Source: an uncultured Clostridia bacterium (GTDB taxonomy: Bacteria > Bacillota > Clostridia > Christensenellales > Borkfalkiaceae). Taken from it: DNA of 64,000 nucleotides. Made by a program: the position numbers and the translations under genes. Below, piece after piece: positions 17,509 through 27,242 of this stretch (positions are counted from its first letter, which is position 1; each line of letters opens with the position of its first letter). Where the stretch lies: positions 1 through 64,000 of the forward strand of contig CANRDX010000004.1 in NCBI GenBank assembly GCA_947629485.1, written 5' to 3'. The notes under the pieces were generated by a model that saw only the letters and a list, made by a program, of their open reading frames with translations, ran no database searches and was not told the origin of the DNA.

Positions 17509-19229
17509 GCTTCCTCCAAAGGGACAAAACAGTAGCGTTCGAGGTCGAAAAGCCCCTTATCCGTCAGTTTCAGCTTGGGAATGACGGCGAGGGAGAGGAA
17601 CACGAGGGTCATGAATGGCTCGTAGCACGCCTTCACGCCCATGTCGCGGGCGCGCCGCTGGATCCTCCCCGTGCCTTCGATGACTTCTTCCGCCGAAGCG
17701 CTGCTCATAAGCCCCGCGATATCGAGGGGAAATACGTCCTCCCCCTCCTCAAAGACGGCCGCCATTCCGCCGCCCGCCCCTTCGAGAAGATGTACGACGC
17801 GCGCCATCGCCCTGTCGTCGTCGCCGAGAACGAGGAGATTGTGGCTGTCGTGCGCGACGGAGATGCCGATCGCGCCTCCGTGCAAGCCGTAGCCCTTCAC
17901 AAGCCCCAGCCCGATGTTGCCCGTGGCGTGATGCCGTTCGACGACCGCGAGCTTGCAAAGATCTGTCCCCTTTACGCATAGTTCGCCCTTCGGCGCGGGC
18001 ACGAATTCCTCCTCCGTGTAGAGCGCGCGGGGAAGCACCCGCATGGCGCGAAGCCGACCGCCGCCGCATACGATCCTGAAACTCTCCTTTGTGACGGGGC
18101 GGATGTGAACGGTGCTCTTCACCGAGGCGGGAAGGTAGCGCTGCGCCGTCTCGAAGAGCGGCTTGCCCCGCTCGGCGACGAGCGTTCCCCGCTTAAAAAC
18201 GGCGGAAACGGAGAAGTCGATGAGATCATCGACGAGTACCATGTCCGCGAAGTAGTTGGGAGCAACGGCGCCGATATCCTGCAAGCCGTAGCACTGCGCG
18301 ACGTTGATCGTCGCCATCGCAACGGCGTATTCGGCGGGCAGCCCCGCGCGCACGAGGCGGCGGAGCGCGTCGTCTATATGGCCGCGCTTCGCGAGATCCT
18401 CGGCGTTCTTATCGTCGGAGCAGAGCAGGAAACGGCGGAAGTTATAGCCGTCTACGGCGTCCTTCGCGTCGGCGATGTTGTTGACGGAAGAGCCGCAGCG
18501 GATCTGCACATACATGCCCCGCGCGACCTTTTCGCGGCACTCTGCCGCGGTGAGCGATTCATGATCGGTGAGAATGCCCGCACAGCGATAGGCGCAGAAC
18601 GCCTCGCCCAAGACGTCGGGCGCGTGACCGTCCACAGGTTTTTTCAATGCCTGCGCCGCTTCCAACTTTTTGAGCGTATCCTCCTCCCCCGCAAGGACGG
18701 CGGGGAAGTTCATCATCTCCCCCAATCCGAAGAAGAGATCGCGGCGAAGCTCGCTCTGCGTCTCCGCGCCGTTCAGGGAAGCGCCGCCCGTCTCGAAGGG
18801 CGTTGCGGGCACGCAGGAGGGAAGTTGGAGGTAGACGTCGAGAGGATTGCATTCCCCCGCTTTGAGGCGGGAGAACGCCTCTTTGATATACTCCGCGCCC
18901 TCCACGCCGCACACGTTGACGATCTCGTGCGGATCGGCGACGATCGCGCTCGTCCCGTGCGGCACGGCGAGGGACGCCCATGCCTCGGGCGAGAGCATGG
19001 AGCTTTCGATGTGGATGTGCGAATCGATCAGCCCGGGAAGAACGATCTTCCCCGCCCCGTCGTATTCGCGCGTTCCGCGGTATCCCCTTCCGATCGCGAC
19101 GATCCTTCCCTCGGCGACGGCGACGTCGCCCTCTTCGATCTCCCCCGTAAACACGTTGAAAATGCGGGCGTTTTTGATCACAAGGTCGCAGGGTTCGCGC
19201 TTCATGGCGCAGTCGATACGTTTTTTCAT
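17505..19229 (-). CDS. ade: Adenine deaminase
   Basis: LVIKNARIFNVFTGEIEEGDVAVAEGRI...GLIDSHIHIESSMLSPEAWA...VADPHEIVNV. Confidence 0.94.
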   Translation of the reverse strand: MKKRIDCAMKREPCDLVIKNARIFNVFTGEIEEGDVAVAEGRIVAIGRGYRGTREYDGAGKIVLPGLIDSHIHIESSMLSPEAWASLAVPHGTSAIVADPHEIVNVCGVEGAEYIKEAFSRLKAGECNPLDVYLQLPSCVPATPFETGGASLNGAETQSELRRDLFFGLGEMMNFPAVLAGEEDTLKKLEAAQALKKPVDGHAPDVLGEAFCAYRCAGILTDHESLTAAECREKVARGMYVQIRCGSSVNNIADAKDAVDGYNFRRFLLCSDDKNAEDLAKRGHIDDALRRLVRAGLPAEYAVAMATINVAQCYGLQDIGAVAPNYFADMVLVDDLIDFSVSAVFKRGTLVAERGKPLFETAQRYLPASVKSTVHIRPVTKESFRIVCGGGRLRAMRVLPRALYTEEEFVPAPKGELCVKGTDLCKLAVVERHHATGNIGLGLVKGYGLHGGAIGISVAHDSHNLLVLGDDDRAMARVVHLLEGAGGGMAAVFEEGEDVFPLDIAGLMSSASAEEVIEGTGRIQRRARDMGVKACYEPFMTLVFLSLAVIPKLKLTDKGLFDLERYCFVPLEEA

Positions 19230-19230
19230 A

Positions 19231-21828
19231 TCACTCCTTTGCGCGGATGATCTCGCGCGGCTTTACCCTCCGAAGGATGAGGAGGGGGACGATGATGGTC
19301 ACTACCGAGAAGAAGAGCAGAAGCCCGACGTCGAGAAGGGCGACGTTCGGCATGAAGCGGATGAACTGCACCTCCCGCATGAAGGCGTTCTTGGAGAAGG
19401 CGGCGAATCCCGCCCCGAGAATGACGTTGCACGCGCCCGAACCGAAGAACAGCCCCAGCGTGGACAGCCCCGCCGCGACCATTCCGACGAGGAGCTGTTG
19501 AAGGGCGAACGCCGCGACGAGATGCCTCGTCCGCGCGCCCTGCGCCCTCAATACGCCGATCTCATACATGCACTTTTTGATGCTCCCGACGGAGAAACTC
19601 AAAAGCGTAACAATGGTGAGCGCGAGCATCATATAGATGATGAGCTTGAACAGCTTGATGAATACGCCCGTGGCGCGGGCGACGGTGTAGAGCGCGTTCC
19701 CCGTGGGCGAGAGCAGTTTGAATCCCATCTCCTCCCCCATCGTGAAGGAACTCATGACGTCGCCGCCGTCGATCGTAACGGCATAGGCATACACGGAATA
19801 TTGCAAGAACAGCTTATAGTCCTCGGGGGATACGGTGAGCGCGTTGTTATTGCCTCCCGTCACTTTTCCGACGACCGTAAACGTCTTTTCAAAATTGGGC
19901 TGCTCCGCGGTGTAATCGCTCACGCGGAGCGTGATCTTCGTCCCTTTTGCCTCTTCCCAGTCGACGGTCGTTGTGATCCCCATGATCGTCCGATAGAGAT
20001 CTTCACGCACGAGGATCTCCCCCGTTTTCAGGTTCTTTTTATCTTGATAGACATATTGCGCCGAAGAGGTGTACTCCCTGTCCCCCGCCGTATACCGACA
20101 TTTGCCGAAGTAGGCAAACCCGAGTGAGGTATCCTTTACGAATTCCTCGCCGAAATCGGGGTTGAACGAATAGCCGAGGTTGAGGCTCCCGTCGAGTTCC
20201 TCGTAGAGATCGACGAGCGCCTTGTCCTTCGTATCGATGCTCTCGCCGCGTTGGAACCTTTCGATGAGGTCGGCATAGCGCTCGGTATAGCCCGTTTCGA
20301 TGACCGCGCGGACGCGATAGCGGCTGAAAAGCATTTGCCCCGTCGTAACATTTTTATACTTATCGACGCCGCTTTCGATCTCCTCGTCGGAAACGCGCAT
20401 TTTCGGATTGGCTTCGAGGATACTGTCGGCGAAATAGTCGGTGACGATGACGCCGACGCCGTCCTCTCCGAGCTGCCCCGAGAGGACGGTGAGCTTTCCG
20501 TCCTTCCCATAGAGAGAGGCGAGATATTCTTCCGTCGTCTGCATGACGCCAAGCCCCGACTTCGCATAGAAAAATTTATAGTTGTCCCTGTCGTCGGGAC
20601 GAAGATAGCTCTGCATCGTACTCGACGCTCCCGCCGAGGTCGCCGTCTGCATCGAGACGCCGTAGATCGGGTAGACGTTTGCGCCGTTTTCGCGGAATTT
20701 TTGCATGTCGTCTTCCGTCACGCGGACGAAACGGGAATTCGTGATGACGGAAGCGTCCTCCCCGTCCGTCTTTTGCAGGGAGATGACCGAGGAATTTTCC
20801 GCCATGATATCGCGGATCTCGCGGCTCGCGTCGAACCGCGTGAAGAATTGGCTCACGCCGAGGACGACGACCATAAAGAAGATGGAGACGATCGCGATCA
20901 AAGCGCTCACCCACCGCTTTTTGAAGAAGAGAGAGAAGATGGCGCGGAATCCTCTGAAACTCAACTTCTTCCTGACGAGAACGGCACGCTCCGTATCCGC
21001 TTCGGGCTGGACGGTCGGGCGGAAACGGGTATCCGCCTGGACGAGCTTTCCCCCGCGGTTGAGCGCACGGGAGACGGTGACAAGTTCCCCCTCCGTGAAA
21101 TCGTGCCCGCGCTGAAAGACGACTTTATCGGGCAGAACGGTAAGTTCTCTCGCATGCGGGTCGCGGGAAACATCGGAGACGATCTGCCCGTCGGAAAGTT
21201 CGAGAATGCGGTCGGCGAATTCGTCCGCGTCCGCACGGTTGTGCGAAACGATGAGGACGAGCCGCGTCTTGGAGAGTTCTTTCAGAAGATGAAGAACGGT
21301 GCGGCTGGAATTGAAGTCGAGATTGCCCGTCGGTTCGTCGGCGAGAACGTACTTCGCGTCCTTTGCGAGAACGCGGGCGATCGCAACGCGCTGGCGTTCC
21401 CCGCCCGAAAGCTCGGTAGAGGCGTTGTCGATCTTCTCCCCAAGCCCGACGAGCGTTAAGGAATCCTTCACGCGCGCATCGTCCTCCCTTCCCTGCAATT
21501 CGAGGGAAAGGGCGACGTTTTTTCGCACGGAAAGCCCGTCTAAAAGGCAGAAATCCTGATAGATAAATCCGATCGTCGTATTGCGATATTTATCGAAATC
21601 CGCAGGGCTGAACTTGGACATGGGGTTGCCGTCGACGGTGATATCCCCGCTCGTCAGGCGGTCTCCCCCGCCGATCAGGTTGAGGAGGGTAGACTTGCCG
21701 CAGCCGCTTTTCCCCACGACGAACACCATGCCCTTTTCGGGCAGATTGAATGTGACGCCGCGAAGCGCCACCGTTTTTTTACGGCGCTTCCCCTTGTAAA
21801 TTTTGGTCACGTTTTGAAGCTGTATCAT
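19231..21828 (-). CDS. ABC transporter, fused ATP-binding and FtsX-like permease domains
   Basis: GKSGCGKSTLLNLIGG, LSGGERQRVAIARVLA, VLADEPTGNLD; C-terminal FtsX-type TM segments. Confidence 0.92.
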   Translation of the reverse strand: MIQLQNVTKIYKGKRRKKTVALRGVTFNLPEKGMVFVVGKSGCGKSTLLNLIGGGDRLTSGDITVDGNPMSKFSPADFDKYRNTTIGFIYQDFCLLDGLSVRKNVALSLELQGREDDARVKDSLTLVGLGEKIDNASTELSGGERQRVAIARVLAKDAKYVLADEPTGNLDFNSSRTVLHLLKELSKTRLVLIVSHNRADADEFADRILELSDGQIVSDVSRDPHARELTVLPDKVVFQRGHDFTEGELVTVSRALNRGGKLVQADTRFRPTVQPEADTERAVLVRKKLSFRGFRAIFSLFFKKRWVSALIAIVSIFFMVVVLGVSQFFTRFDASREIRDIMAENSSVISLQKTDGEDASVITNSRFVRVTEDDMQKFRENGANVYPIYGVSMQTATSAGASSTMQSYLRPDDRDNYKFFYAKSGLGVMQTTEEYLASLYGKDGKLTVLSGQLGEDGVGVIVTDYFADSILEANPKMRVSDEEIESGVDKYKNVTTGQMLFSRYRVRAVIETGYTERYADLIERFQRGESIDTKDKALVDLYEELDGSLNLGYSFNPDFGEEFVKDTSLGFAYFGKCRYTAGDREYTSSAQYVYQDKKNLKTGEILVREDLYRTIMGITTTVDWEEAKGTKITLRVSDYTAEQPNFEKTFTVVGKVTGGNNNALTVSPEDYKLFLQYSVYAYAVTIDGGDVMSSFTMGEEMGFKLLSPTGNALYTVARATGVFIKLFKLIIYMMLALTIVTLLSFSVGSIKKCMYEIGVLRAQGARTRHLVAAFALQQLLVGMVAAGLSTLGLFFGSGACNVILGAGFAAFSKNAFMREVQFIRFMPNVALLDVGLLLFFSVVTIIVPLLILRRVKPREIIRAKE

Positions 21829-21837
21829 AACGTTTCA

Positions 21838-21866
21838 ATTTTATCACAACCGCGCTATGCTTTCAA
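21838..21866 (-). promoter_or_regulatory. Promoter (TTGAAA-17-TAAAAT) for ABC-ade-rdgB-phosphoesterase gene cluster
   Basis: TTTCAA 21861-21866 and ATTTTA 21838-21843 on plus strand. Confidence 0.6.
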
Positions 21867-21956
21867 GTCCCGAGGAAAAATTTTACAAAAAAATTCCCGC
21901 CTCCGCACCGCGAAAACGGGAAAAATTCTCTGATGATTTTTATGACGGATTTTTCC

Positions 21957-24014
21957 TTACAGCTTCCTTCGCATGCGCATGGAGTTGAGGACGGCGAGGA
22001 GCATGACGCCGACGTCGCCGAATACCGCCGCCCAGAGCGGAATCAGCCCGAAGAGGGATAGCCCCATGAGCGCGAGCTTGATCGCAATGGAGCCGACGAT
22101 GTTCTCGAACACGATCCGCCGCGTCTTTTTCGCCCCCTTGACGGCTTTCGGAAGGGCGGAAAGGCTATCGTCCACCAAGACGAAATCGCTCGCTTCGATC
22201 GCAGCGTCGCTCCCCAGACCGCCCATCGCGGCGGAGACGTCCGCGACCGCCATCACGGGGGTATCGTTGATGCCGTCGCCGACATACAGGAGCACGCCCT
22301 CCGCTTTGAGCGCTTCCGCGCGCGCCGACTTCTCTTCGGGAAGAAGCTGCGAACAGATCTCGTCGATGGGAAGCCCCGAGAGCGCCTTCTCCGCCCGCTC
22401 CCTCGTATCGCCCGTGAGAACGGCGAGCTTTTCGACGCCCGCCTCTTTTAAGTCGGAGAGCACTTTCCCCGTGTTCTCGCGCAAGCCGTCCTCGATCTCG
22501 ATCGTGCCGACGGGCAAGCCCTCCTCCGCGACATACACGACGAGATTGCTTGTTTCCACCGCCTCGAAGGGCACCGAAAATTTTTCCATGAGGCGCATGT
22601 TTCCGACGAAGACATGCTTCCCTTCGACGACGGCGGAGATACCCATGCCCGCGATCTCCTCGCACGATTTCGCCTCGGGCGCCTCGATACCGACGAAGGC
22701 TTCGGCGAGCGGGTGCGAAGAATTCTTCTCCGCGGCGGCGGCGAGCGCGAGCGTCCGTGCCCCGCCTTCCGTCTTCGCAACGCGGAACCTGCCCTCGGTG
22801 AGCGTTCCCGTCTTGTCGAAGGCGGCGATCTTCACCTTTGCGAGAACGTCCAGCCCCACGGCGCCTTTGGCGAGCACGCCGCAGCGGGCGAGCGTTCCCA
22901 CGCCAGAAAAGTAAGTGAGCGGCACGGAAATAATGAGCGCGCACGGACAGGAGATGACGAGGAAGTTGAGCGCGCGCAAAATCCACGTCGTGAAGTTGTA
23001 GTTTTGCCACAGGGGAGGAAGGACGGCGATGAGGAGCGCGCACAGGACGACGACGGGCGTATAGACGCGCGCAAACCTTGTGATGAACTTCTCGGGCTTC
23101 GCCTTCTTCGCCGAAGAATTTTCCACGAGTTCCAAAATTTTCGCAACGGCGCTCTCCGAGACGGGGCGCACAACTTTTGCCTTCACCGCGCCGCCCTCGT
23201 TCACACAGCCCGAGAGGATCTCGTCGCCCTCCCGCGCCGCGCGCAGGTACGCCTCGCCCGTCAGCGACTTGGTATCGAACTCCGTCTCCCCCTCTACGAT
23301 CTTGCAGTCGGCGGGCACGCGGTCGCCGCGGCGAAGCAGAATGAGATCGCCGATGAGAAGTTCTTCGGGCGGGATCTCGATCTGTCCCTCCTCCGTGAGT
23401 TTGATCGCGACGTCGCTTTTGAGGCGCATGAGGCTTGCGATCGCCCCGCGCGACGAGCCGACCGCGATGCTCTGCAACAGTTCGCCGATCTGATAGAGGA
23501 TCATGACGGCGGCGCCCTCCATGCTCTCGCCGATGGCGAAGGCGCCGATCGCGGCGACGGTCATGAGGAGATTTTCATCGAAGAGCATAGAGAGGCGGAA
23601 CCCGCCCTTGAACATCTTCACAAAATTCGCCCCCACCGTGAAGAGCACATCCCAGCCCGCCGCAAGCGCGGCGGCAAGGAAGAGGGCGAAGCGCACCCAC
23701 TTTCCCATGCCGAGCAGAAGAAGGACGAGCGCGGGAACGAAGAAGAGAACGGCGGCGGCGATCGAGATCGTCTCCTTCCAATGAAGATCGCGCTTTGCGG
23801 GCGCGTCGCCCTCGACGATCTCCACCTTTTCAAAATGGGTAATGACGTAGACCGCCTTTTTCAGCGCGTGCTCGCCGTCGAAGTCCAGCGTGACGCGCTG
23901 GTTGATGACGTCGGCGGCGGCGTTTTCCACCCCGTCGATCGCGTTCAGCTCGTCGGATAGCTCGGCGGCGCAGTTTGCGCAGTCGAGATTTTTGATACGA
24001 ATGACCTTGCGCAT
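21957..24014 (-). CDS. Heavy-metal-translocating P-type ATPase (Zn/Cd/Pb type)
   Basis: HMA motif NLDCANCAAEL, SCPCALIISVP, DKTGTLTEG, GDGINDTPVMAVADV. Confidence 0.94.
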   Translation of the reverse strand: MRKVIRIKNLDCANCAAELSDELNAIDGVENAAADVINQRVTLDFDGEHALKKAVYVITHFEKVEIVEGDAPAKRDLHWKETISIAAAVLFFVPALVLLLLGMGKWVRFALFLAAALAAGWDVLFTVGANFVKMFKGGFRLSMLFDENLLMTVAAIGAFAIGESMEGAAVMILYQIGELLQSIAVGSSRGAIASLMRLKSDVAIKLTEEGQIEIPPEELLIGDLILLRRGDRVPADCKIVEGETEFDTKSLTGEAYLRAAREGDEILSGCVNEGGAVKAKVVRPVSESAVAKILELVENSSAKKAKPEKFITRFARVYTPVVVLCALLIAVLPPLWQNYNFTTWILRALNFLVISCPCALIISVPLTYFSGVGTLARCGVLAKGAVGLDVLAKVKIAAFDKTGTLTEGRFRVAKTEGGARTLALAAAAEKNSSHPLAEAFVGIEAPEAKSCEEIAGMGISAVVEGKHVFVGNMRLMEKFSVPFEAVETSNLVVYVAEEGLPVGTIEIEDGLRENTGKVLSDLKEAGVEKLAVLTGDTRERAEKALSGLPIDEICSQLLPEEKSARAEALKAEGVLLYVGDGINDTPVMAVADVSAAMGGLGSDAAIEASDFVLVDDSLSALPKAVKGAKKTRRIVFENIVGSIAIKLALMGLSLFGLIPLWAAVFGDVGVMLLAVLNSMRMRRKL

Positions 24015-24026
24015 ACCCCTTCCCCC

Positions 24027-24374
24027 TCAGATCTTGCACTTTAAGTGCGTGCAGGCGAGTTCGAGCACGGCGACGACGTGCTCATCTGCGAGCGAATAGA
24101 GGATATTCTGCCCCTCGCGGCGCGATTTGACGACGCCCGCCGCCCTCAAAAGGCGAAGCTGATGGGAGACGGCGCTCTGCGTGCCCCCCACCGCCTCGAC
24201 GATGTGATAGACGCAAAGCTCCCCGTGCCGAAGCGCGAAGAGGATTTTGAGGCGCGCAGGTTCCGAAATACTTTTGAAGCTCGCCGCAACGCGCTCCACC
24301 TCCTCCGCTTTGGGCATATTCTCCGCCGCCCGCTTCGCCGCGAGCGCATGCTCCGTTTCATGATCGCATTTCAT
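24027..24374 (-). CDS. ArsR/SmtB-family metal-responsive repressor
   Basis: ISEPARLKILFALRHGELCVYHIVEAVGGTQSAVSHQLRLLRAAGVVKSRREGQNILYSL; upstream of and co-oriented with P-type ATPase. Confidence 0.9.
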   Translation of the reverse strand: MKCDHETEHALAAKRAAENMPKAEEVERVAASFKSISEPARLKILFALRHGELCVYHIVEAVGGTQSAVSHQLRLLRAAGVVKSRREGQNILYSLADEHVVAVLELACTHLKCKI

Positions 24375-24392
24375 CGCTTCCCTCCATATATC

Positions 24393-24442
24393 AATATATG
24401 AATAACTGTTCATATATTAACACAACAGAAAAACGCTGTCAA
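24393..24442 (-). promoter_or_regulatory. Promoter (TTGACA-17-TAATAT) with ArsR-type operator AATATATGAA-N6-TTCATATATT overlapping the -10
   Basis: Perfect 10-bp inverted repeat 24393-24402 / 24409-24418; -35 at 24437-24442, -10 at 24414-24419. Confidence 0.8.
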
Positions 24443-24459
24443 GCGTTTTGGACATTTTT

Positions 24460-25266
24460 TTATAAATTTTTTTCCGAACGGAAAACTTTTCCGTCGATCG
24501 CGGGAAGCGCGCCGCGGGTATCCACGGAGAGTTCGGCGGAGAGAAGGCGCTGGCGGGCGGCGTGTTCGGCGCGGTTCAAAGCGCTGTTTCCGTATTTTTC
24601 GTCGCCCACGACGGGATGCCCGAGAAAGGCGAGATGGGCGCGGATCTGGTGCGTCTTGCCCGTGTGCAGGGTCACTTTGAGAAGCGACTTATTCCCCCGC
24701 TCTTCGAGAACTTCGTATTCCGTGACGATCTGCTCCCCCTTCCCCGCCGCGCTCACATAGACGCGCGCGTGCGCCTCATCCTTTCTGAGATATGCCTTGC
24801 ACACGGCATGGTGCGAAGGCATTTTCCCGAACACGAGCGCATGGTAGATCTTCACCGCCCGCCGCTCACGGAAGCACGCGAGAAGCGCCTCGTTCGCGGA
24901 CATGGTACGGGCAAATATCATGAGGCCCTCGGTGTTGCGGTCGAGACGGTGGATAAAGAACACGGGGGACTTTCTCGCAAGCTCCGCAAAGACCGCCTCG
25001 GAACTTGCCCCGCTCTCCTTATCGACGACGAGCACGTTTTCATCCTCATAGACGACGGAAAAGGCGCGCTTGCCCGCCTCCGCCTCCGTGAGAAAGTACG
25101 AGACCTCGTCGCCCGCTTCAAGCAAGACGTTTTCCCCCGTCCTCTTCCCGTTTACGCGGATATCTCTGCGCTTCAAGAGCGTGCGCAGACACATCGACGC
25201 CTGCGCGCAGTTCGCGTCGGTGAATTCTTTGAGCGTGGCGCTTTGTTTTACGAGAAGTTTTATCAT
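24460..25266 (-). CDS. RluA-family 23S rRNA/tRNA pseudouridine synthase
   Basis: S4-like start MIKLLVKQSATLKEF...IHRLDRNTEGLMIFART...TGKTHQIRAHLAFLGHPVVGDEKYG. Confidence 0.9.
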   Translation of the reverse strand: MIKLLVKQSATLKEFTDANCAQASMCLRTLLKRRDIRVNGKRTGENVLLEAGDEVSYFLTEAEAGKRAFSVVYEDENVLVVDKESGASSEAVFAELARKSPVFFIHRLDRNTEGLMIFARTMSANEALLACFRERRAVKIYHALVFGKMPSHHAVCKAYLRKDEAHARVYVSAAGKGEQIVTEYEVLEERGNKSLLKVTLHTGKTHQIRAHLAFLGHPVVGDEKYGNSALNRAEHAARQRLLSAELSVDTRGALPAIDGKVFRSEKNL

Positions 25267-26974
25267 ATCGTCTCCCGACAAGGAACACGGCAAACACGGG
25301 CGCCGCGGCAAGCGCGACATAGACCCCTCCGCCCGTCAGACAGAAATATGCGGCATACGAGAAGAGGAGCGCGGAGACCGTCTGCCCCGCCGCGTACAGC
25401 ATGGCGCGCCTTGCGCCCAATTCCCGCGCGGTTGCCGCGATCGCCGAGACGCAGGGAGAGCACGTGAGAATAAAGACGGCGAAGGAAAACGCGCTCGCCC
25501 CCGAATAGGGAAAGGCGCCGTAGAACATTGCGATCGCCCCCGCGACGTTCTCCTTTGCCACAAGCCCCGAGAGCGCGGCATAGGCGATCCTCCAATCGTT
25601 CATGCCGATGGGCGCGAAGAGAAATTTCAGCCCCCCGCACAGCGTGGCGAGCATGCTTCTCTCCACCGTACAGAACGTAAACGAGAAATCGAAGGAAGAG
25701 AGCAGCCACGAGGCGAGAAAGAAAGCGAGGATCACGGTCGCCACCTTCATTATAAACTGTTTTATCTGAAAGAGCAAGGATTTTGCGACGAAAAGCGGGC
25801 GCGGGAGTTGCAGGGGGGCAAGCTCGGCGAGGAAGGGCGACGTCTTTTCCTTGAAAAACAGGGCGACGCACAGCGAGACGCCCGCCCCGAGCACATAGAG
25901 GAGGGAGACGGCGAGGAAGGGATTGCGGAAGAAGGACGCGGAGAGCGCGAGATAGACGGGCAGTTTCGCGCTGCAAGAGAGATAGGGAAGGCAGAGGATC
26001 ACGCGGCGCTGCATGCGCCTGTCGTCGAGACCCCGCGTCGTGGTGACCGCCGCCGCGGTACAGCCGAACCCCATGAGCAGTGAGAAAACCGCCCTGCCCG
26101 AAAGCCCGACGGCGGAGAAAAACCCGTCCGTCAGCACGGCGAGGCGGGAGAGCAGCCCGCTCTCTTCGAGAAGAATGAGGAAGAGGTGCAAGAGCGCGAT
26201 CTGCGGCAAAAAGCACAGAACGCTCCCCGTGCTCCGCAGGATCCCGTCCCGCAGGAGACTACGCACGGCGGCGGAAGGGATCGCTTCGCAATATCCCGCG
26301 AGAAGATCGGAGAAGATCCACTCCACCCCCCTCTTCATGAGATCGCCCAGAGAGCCTTTGGCGAACGTGAAAAAGAAGGCGGAAAAGAGCAGCATGAAGA
26401 AGAGCGGGATCCCGAACCAGCCGTTCATCAGCAGGCGATCCGCGCGGGAAAGCCCTTCGCGCACGGGGCGGCAGAGATCGGAGAGATCGGCGGCGGGAAC
26501 GCGCACAGCCTCCCCTTTTACGATCGCGGCGACCTTCTCCTCATACTTCCCCTCGGCGGGAAAGACGGCGATCCCCAACCGCGCGGAGATCGCCGCAATA
26601 TCCGCAAAACCGCCCTCCCGCTCGAACGTCTTGCGCTTGGTGAGCGCGAGGGCGCACCGCCTCCCCCCTTTCGTCAGCTCTGCGATGAGCGGGACGGTGC
26701 GCTCGATATTGGCGTACTCCGCCACAAAAAGGAGCGCCGCGTCGGGGCGCTCTGAAAGATAGCGGCAGGCGAACTTCTCTTCGAGGCTCCTGCCCTCAGC
26801 CGAATAGACGCCGGGGATATCCGCGACGACGATATCCCTTTTTTGCATTTTGCCTTCGAGAACATCTACCGTCACGCCGTGCCAATTCCCCACGCGCGCA
26901 TTCCCGCGCGTGAGACGGTTGAAGATGGTGCTCTTGCCCGCGTTGGGATTTCCGACGAGGATCAGGTCCGCCAC
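25118..26974 (-). CDS. feoB: Ferrous iron transport protein B (short form; 3' end uncertain)
   Basis: GNPNAGKSTIFNRLT, NWHGVTVDVLEGK, DIPGVYS, GFGCTAAAVTTTRGLDDRR...SCSAKLPVYLAL. Confidence 0.88.
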   Translation of the reverse strand: MADLILVGNPNAGKSTIFNRLTRGNARVGNWHGVTVDVLEGKMQKRDIVVADIPGVYSAEGRSLEEKFACRYLSERPDAALLFVAEYANIERTVPLIAELTKGGRRCALALTKRKTFEREGGFADIAAISARLGIAVFPAEGKYEEKVAAIVKGEAVRVPAADLSDLCRPVREGLSRADRLLMNGWFGIPLFFMLLFSAFFFTFAKGSLGDLMKRGVEWIFSDLLAGYCEAIPSAAVRSLLRDGILRSTGSVLCFLPQIALLHLFLILLEESGLLSRLAVLTDGFFSAVGLSGRAVFSLLMGFGCTAAAVTTTRGLDDRRMQRRVILCLPYLSCSAKLPVYLALSASFFRNPFLAVSLLYVLGAGVSLCVALFFKEKTSPFLAELAPLQLPRPLFVAKSLLFQIKQFIMKVATVILAFFLASWLLSSFDFSFTFCTVERSMLATLCGGLKFLFAPIGMNDWRIAYAALSGLVAKENVAGAIAMFYGAFPYSGASAFSFAVFILTCSPCVSAIAATARELGARRAMLYAAGQTVSALLFSYAAYFCLTGGGVYVALAAAPVFAVFLVGRRYDKTSRKTKRHAQRIHRRELRAGVDVSAHALEAQRYPRKREEDGGKRLA

Positions 26975-27180
26975 ACGCGCACCCCCTGCGCGACGCCGCG
27001 CTCCATCGCGACCCTGCCGTTTCCCGCCTGCACGAGGCAGGTCTTGCGGGACATTTTCAGCACGACGATCTTTGCGCCCGCATAGATACGGAGCGCCGCG
27101 AGCCTGCTTTTCAGTTCCTCTTCCAGCTCCACTTTGAGCACGATCGCCCGCTCGCCCCGCTTCAAGTCGCAGATATTCAT
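26962..27180 (-). CDS. feoA: Ferrous iron transport protein A
   Basis: 72 aa FeoA/SH3-like: MNICDLKRGERAIVLKVELEEELKSRLAALRIYAGAKIVVLK; overlaps feoB start. Confidence 0.85.
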   Translation of the reverse strand: MNICDLKRGERAIVLKVELEEELKSRLAALRIYAGAKIVVLKMSRKTCLVQAGNGRVAMERGVAQGVRVWRT

Positions 27181-27186
27181 ACCATA

Positions 27187-27226
27187 AAAAATGCGGGTGC
27201 GGCTTTAATTATGCCGACCCGCGCTG
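27187..27226 (-). terminator. Intrinsic terminator upstream of feoA / downstream of DUF378 gene
   Basis: Minus strand GCGGGTCGGCATAATTAAAGCCGCACCCGCATTTTTT. Confidence 0.65.
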
Positions 27227-27242
27227 TTTTTGAGCTGTAAGT

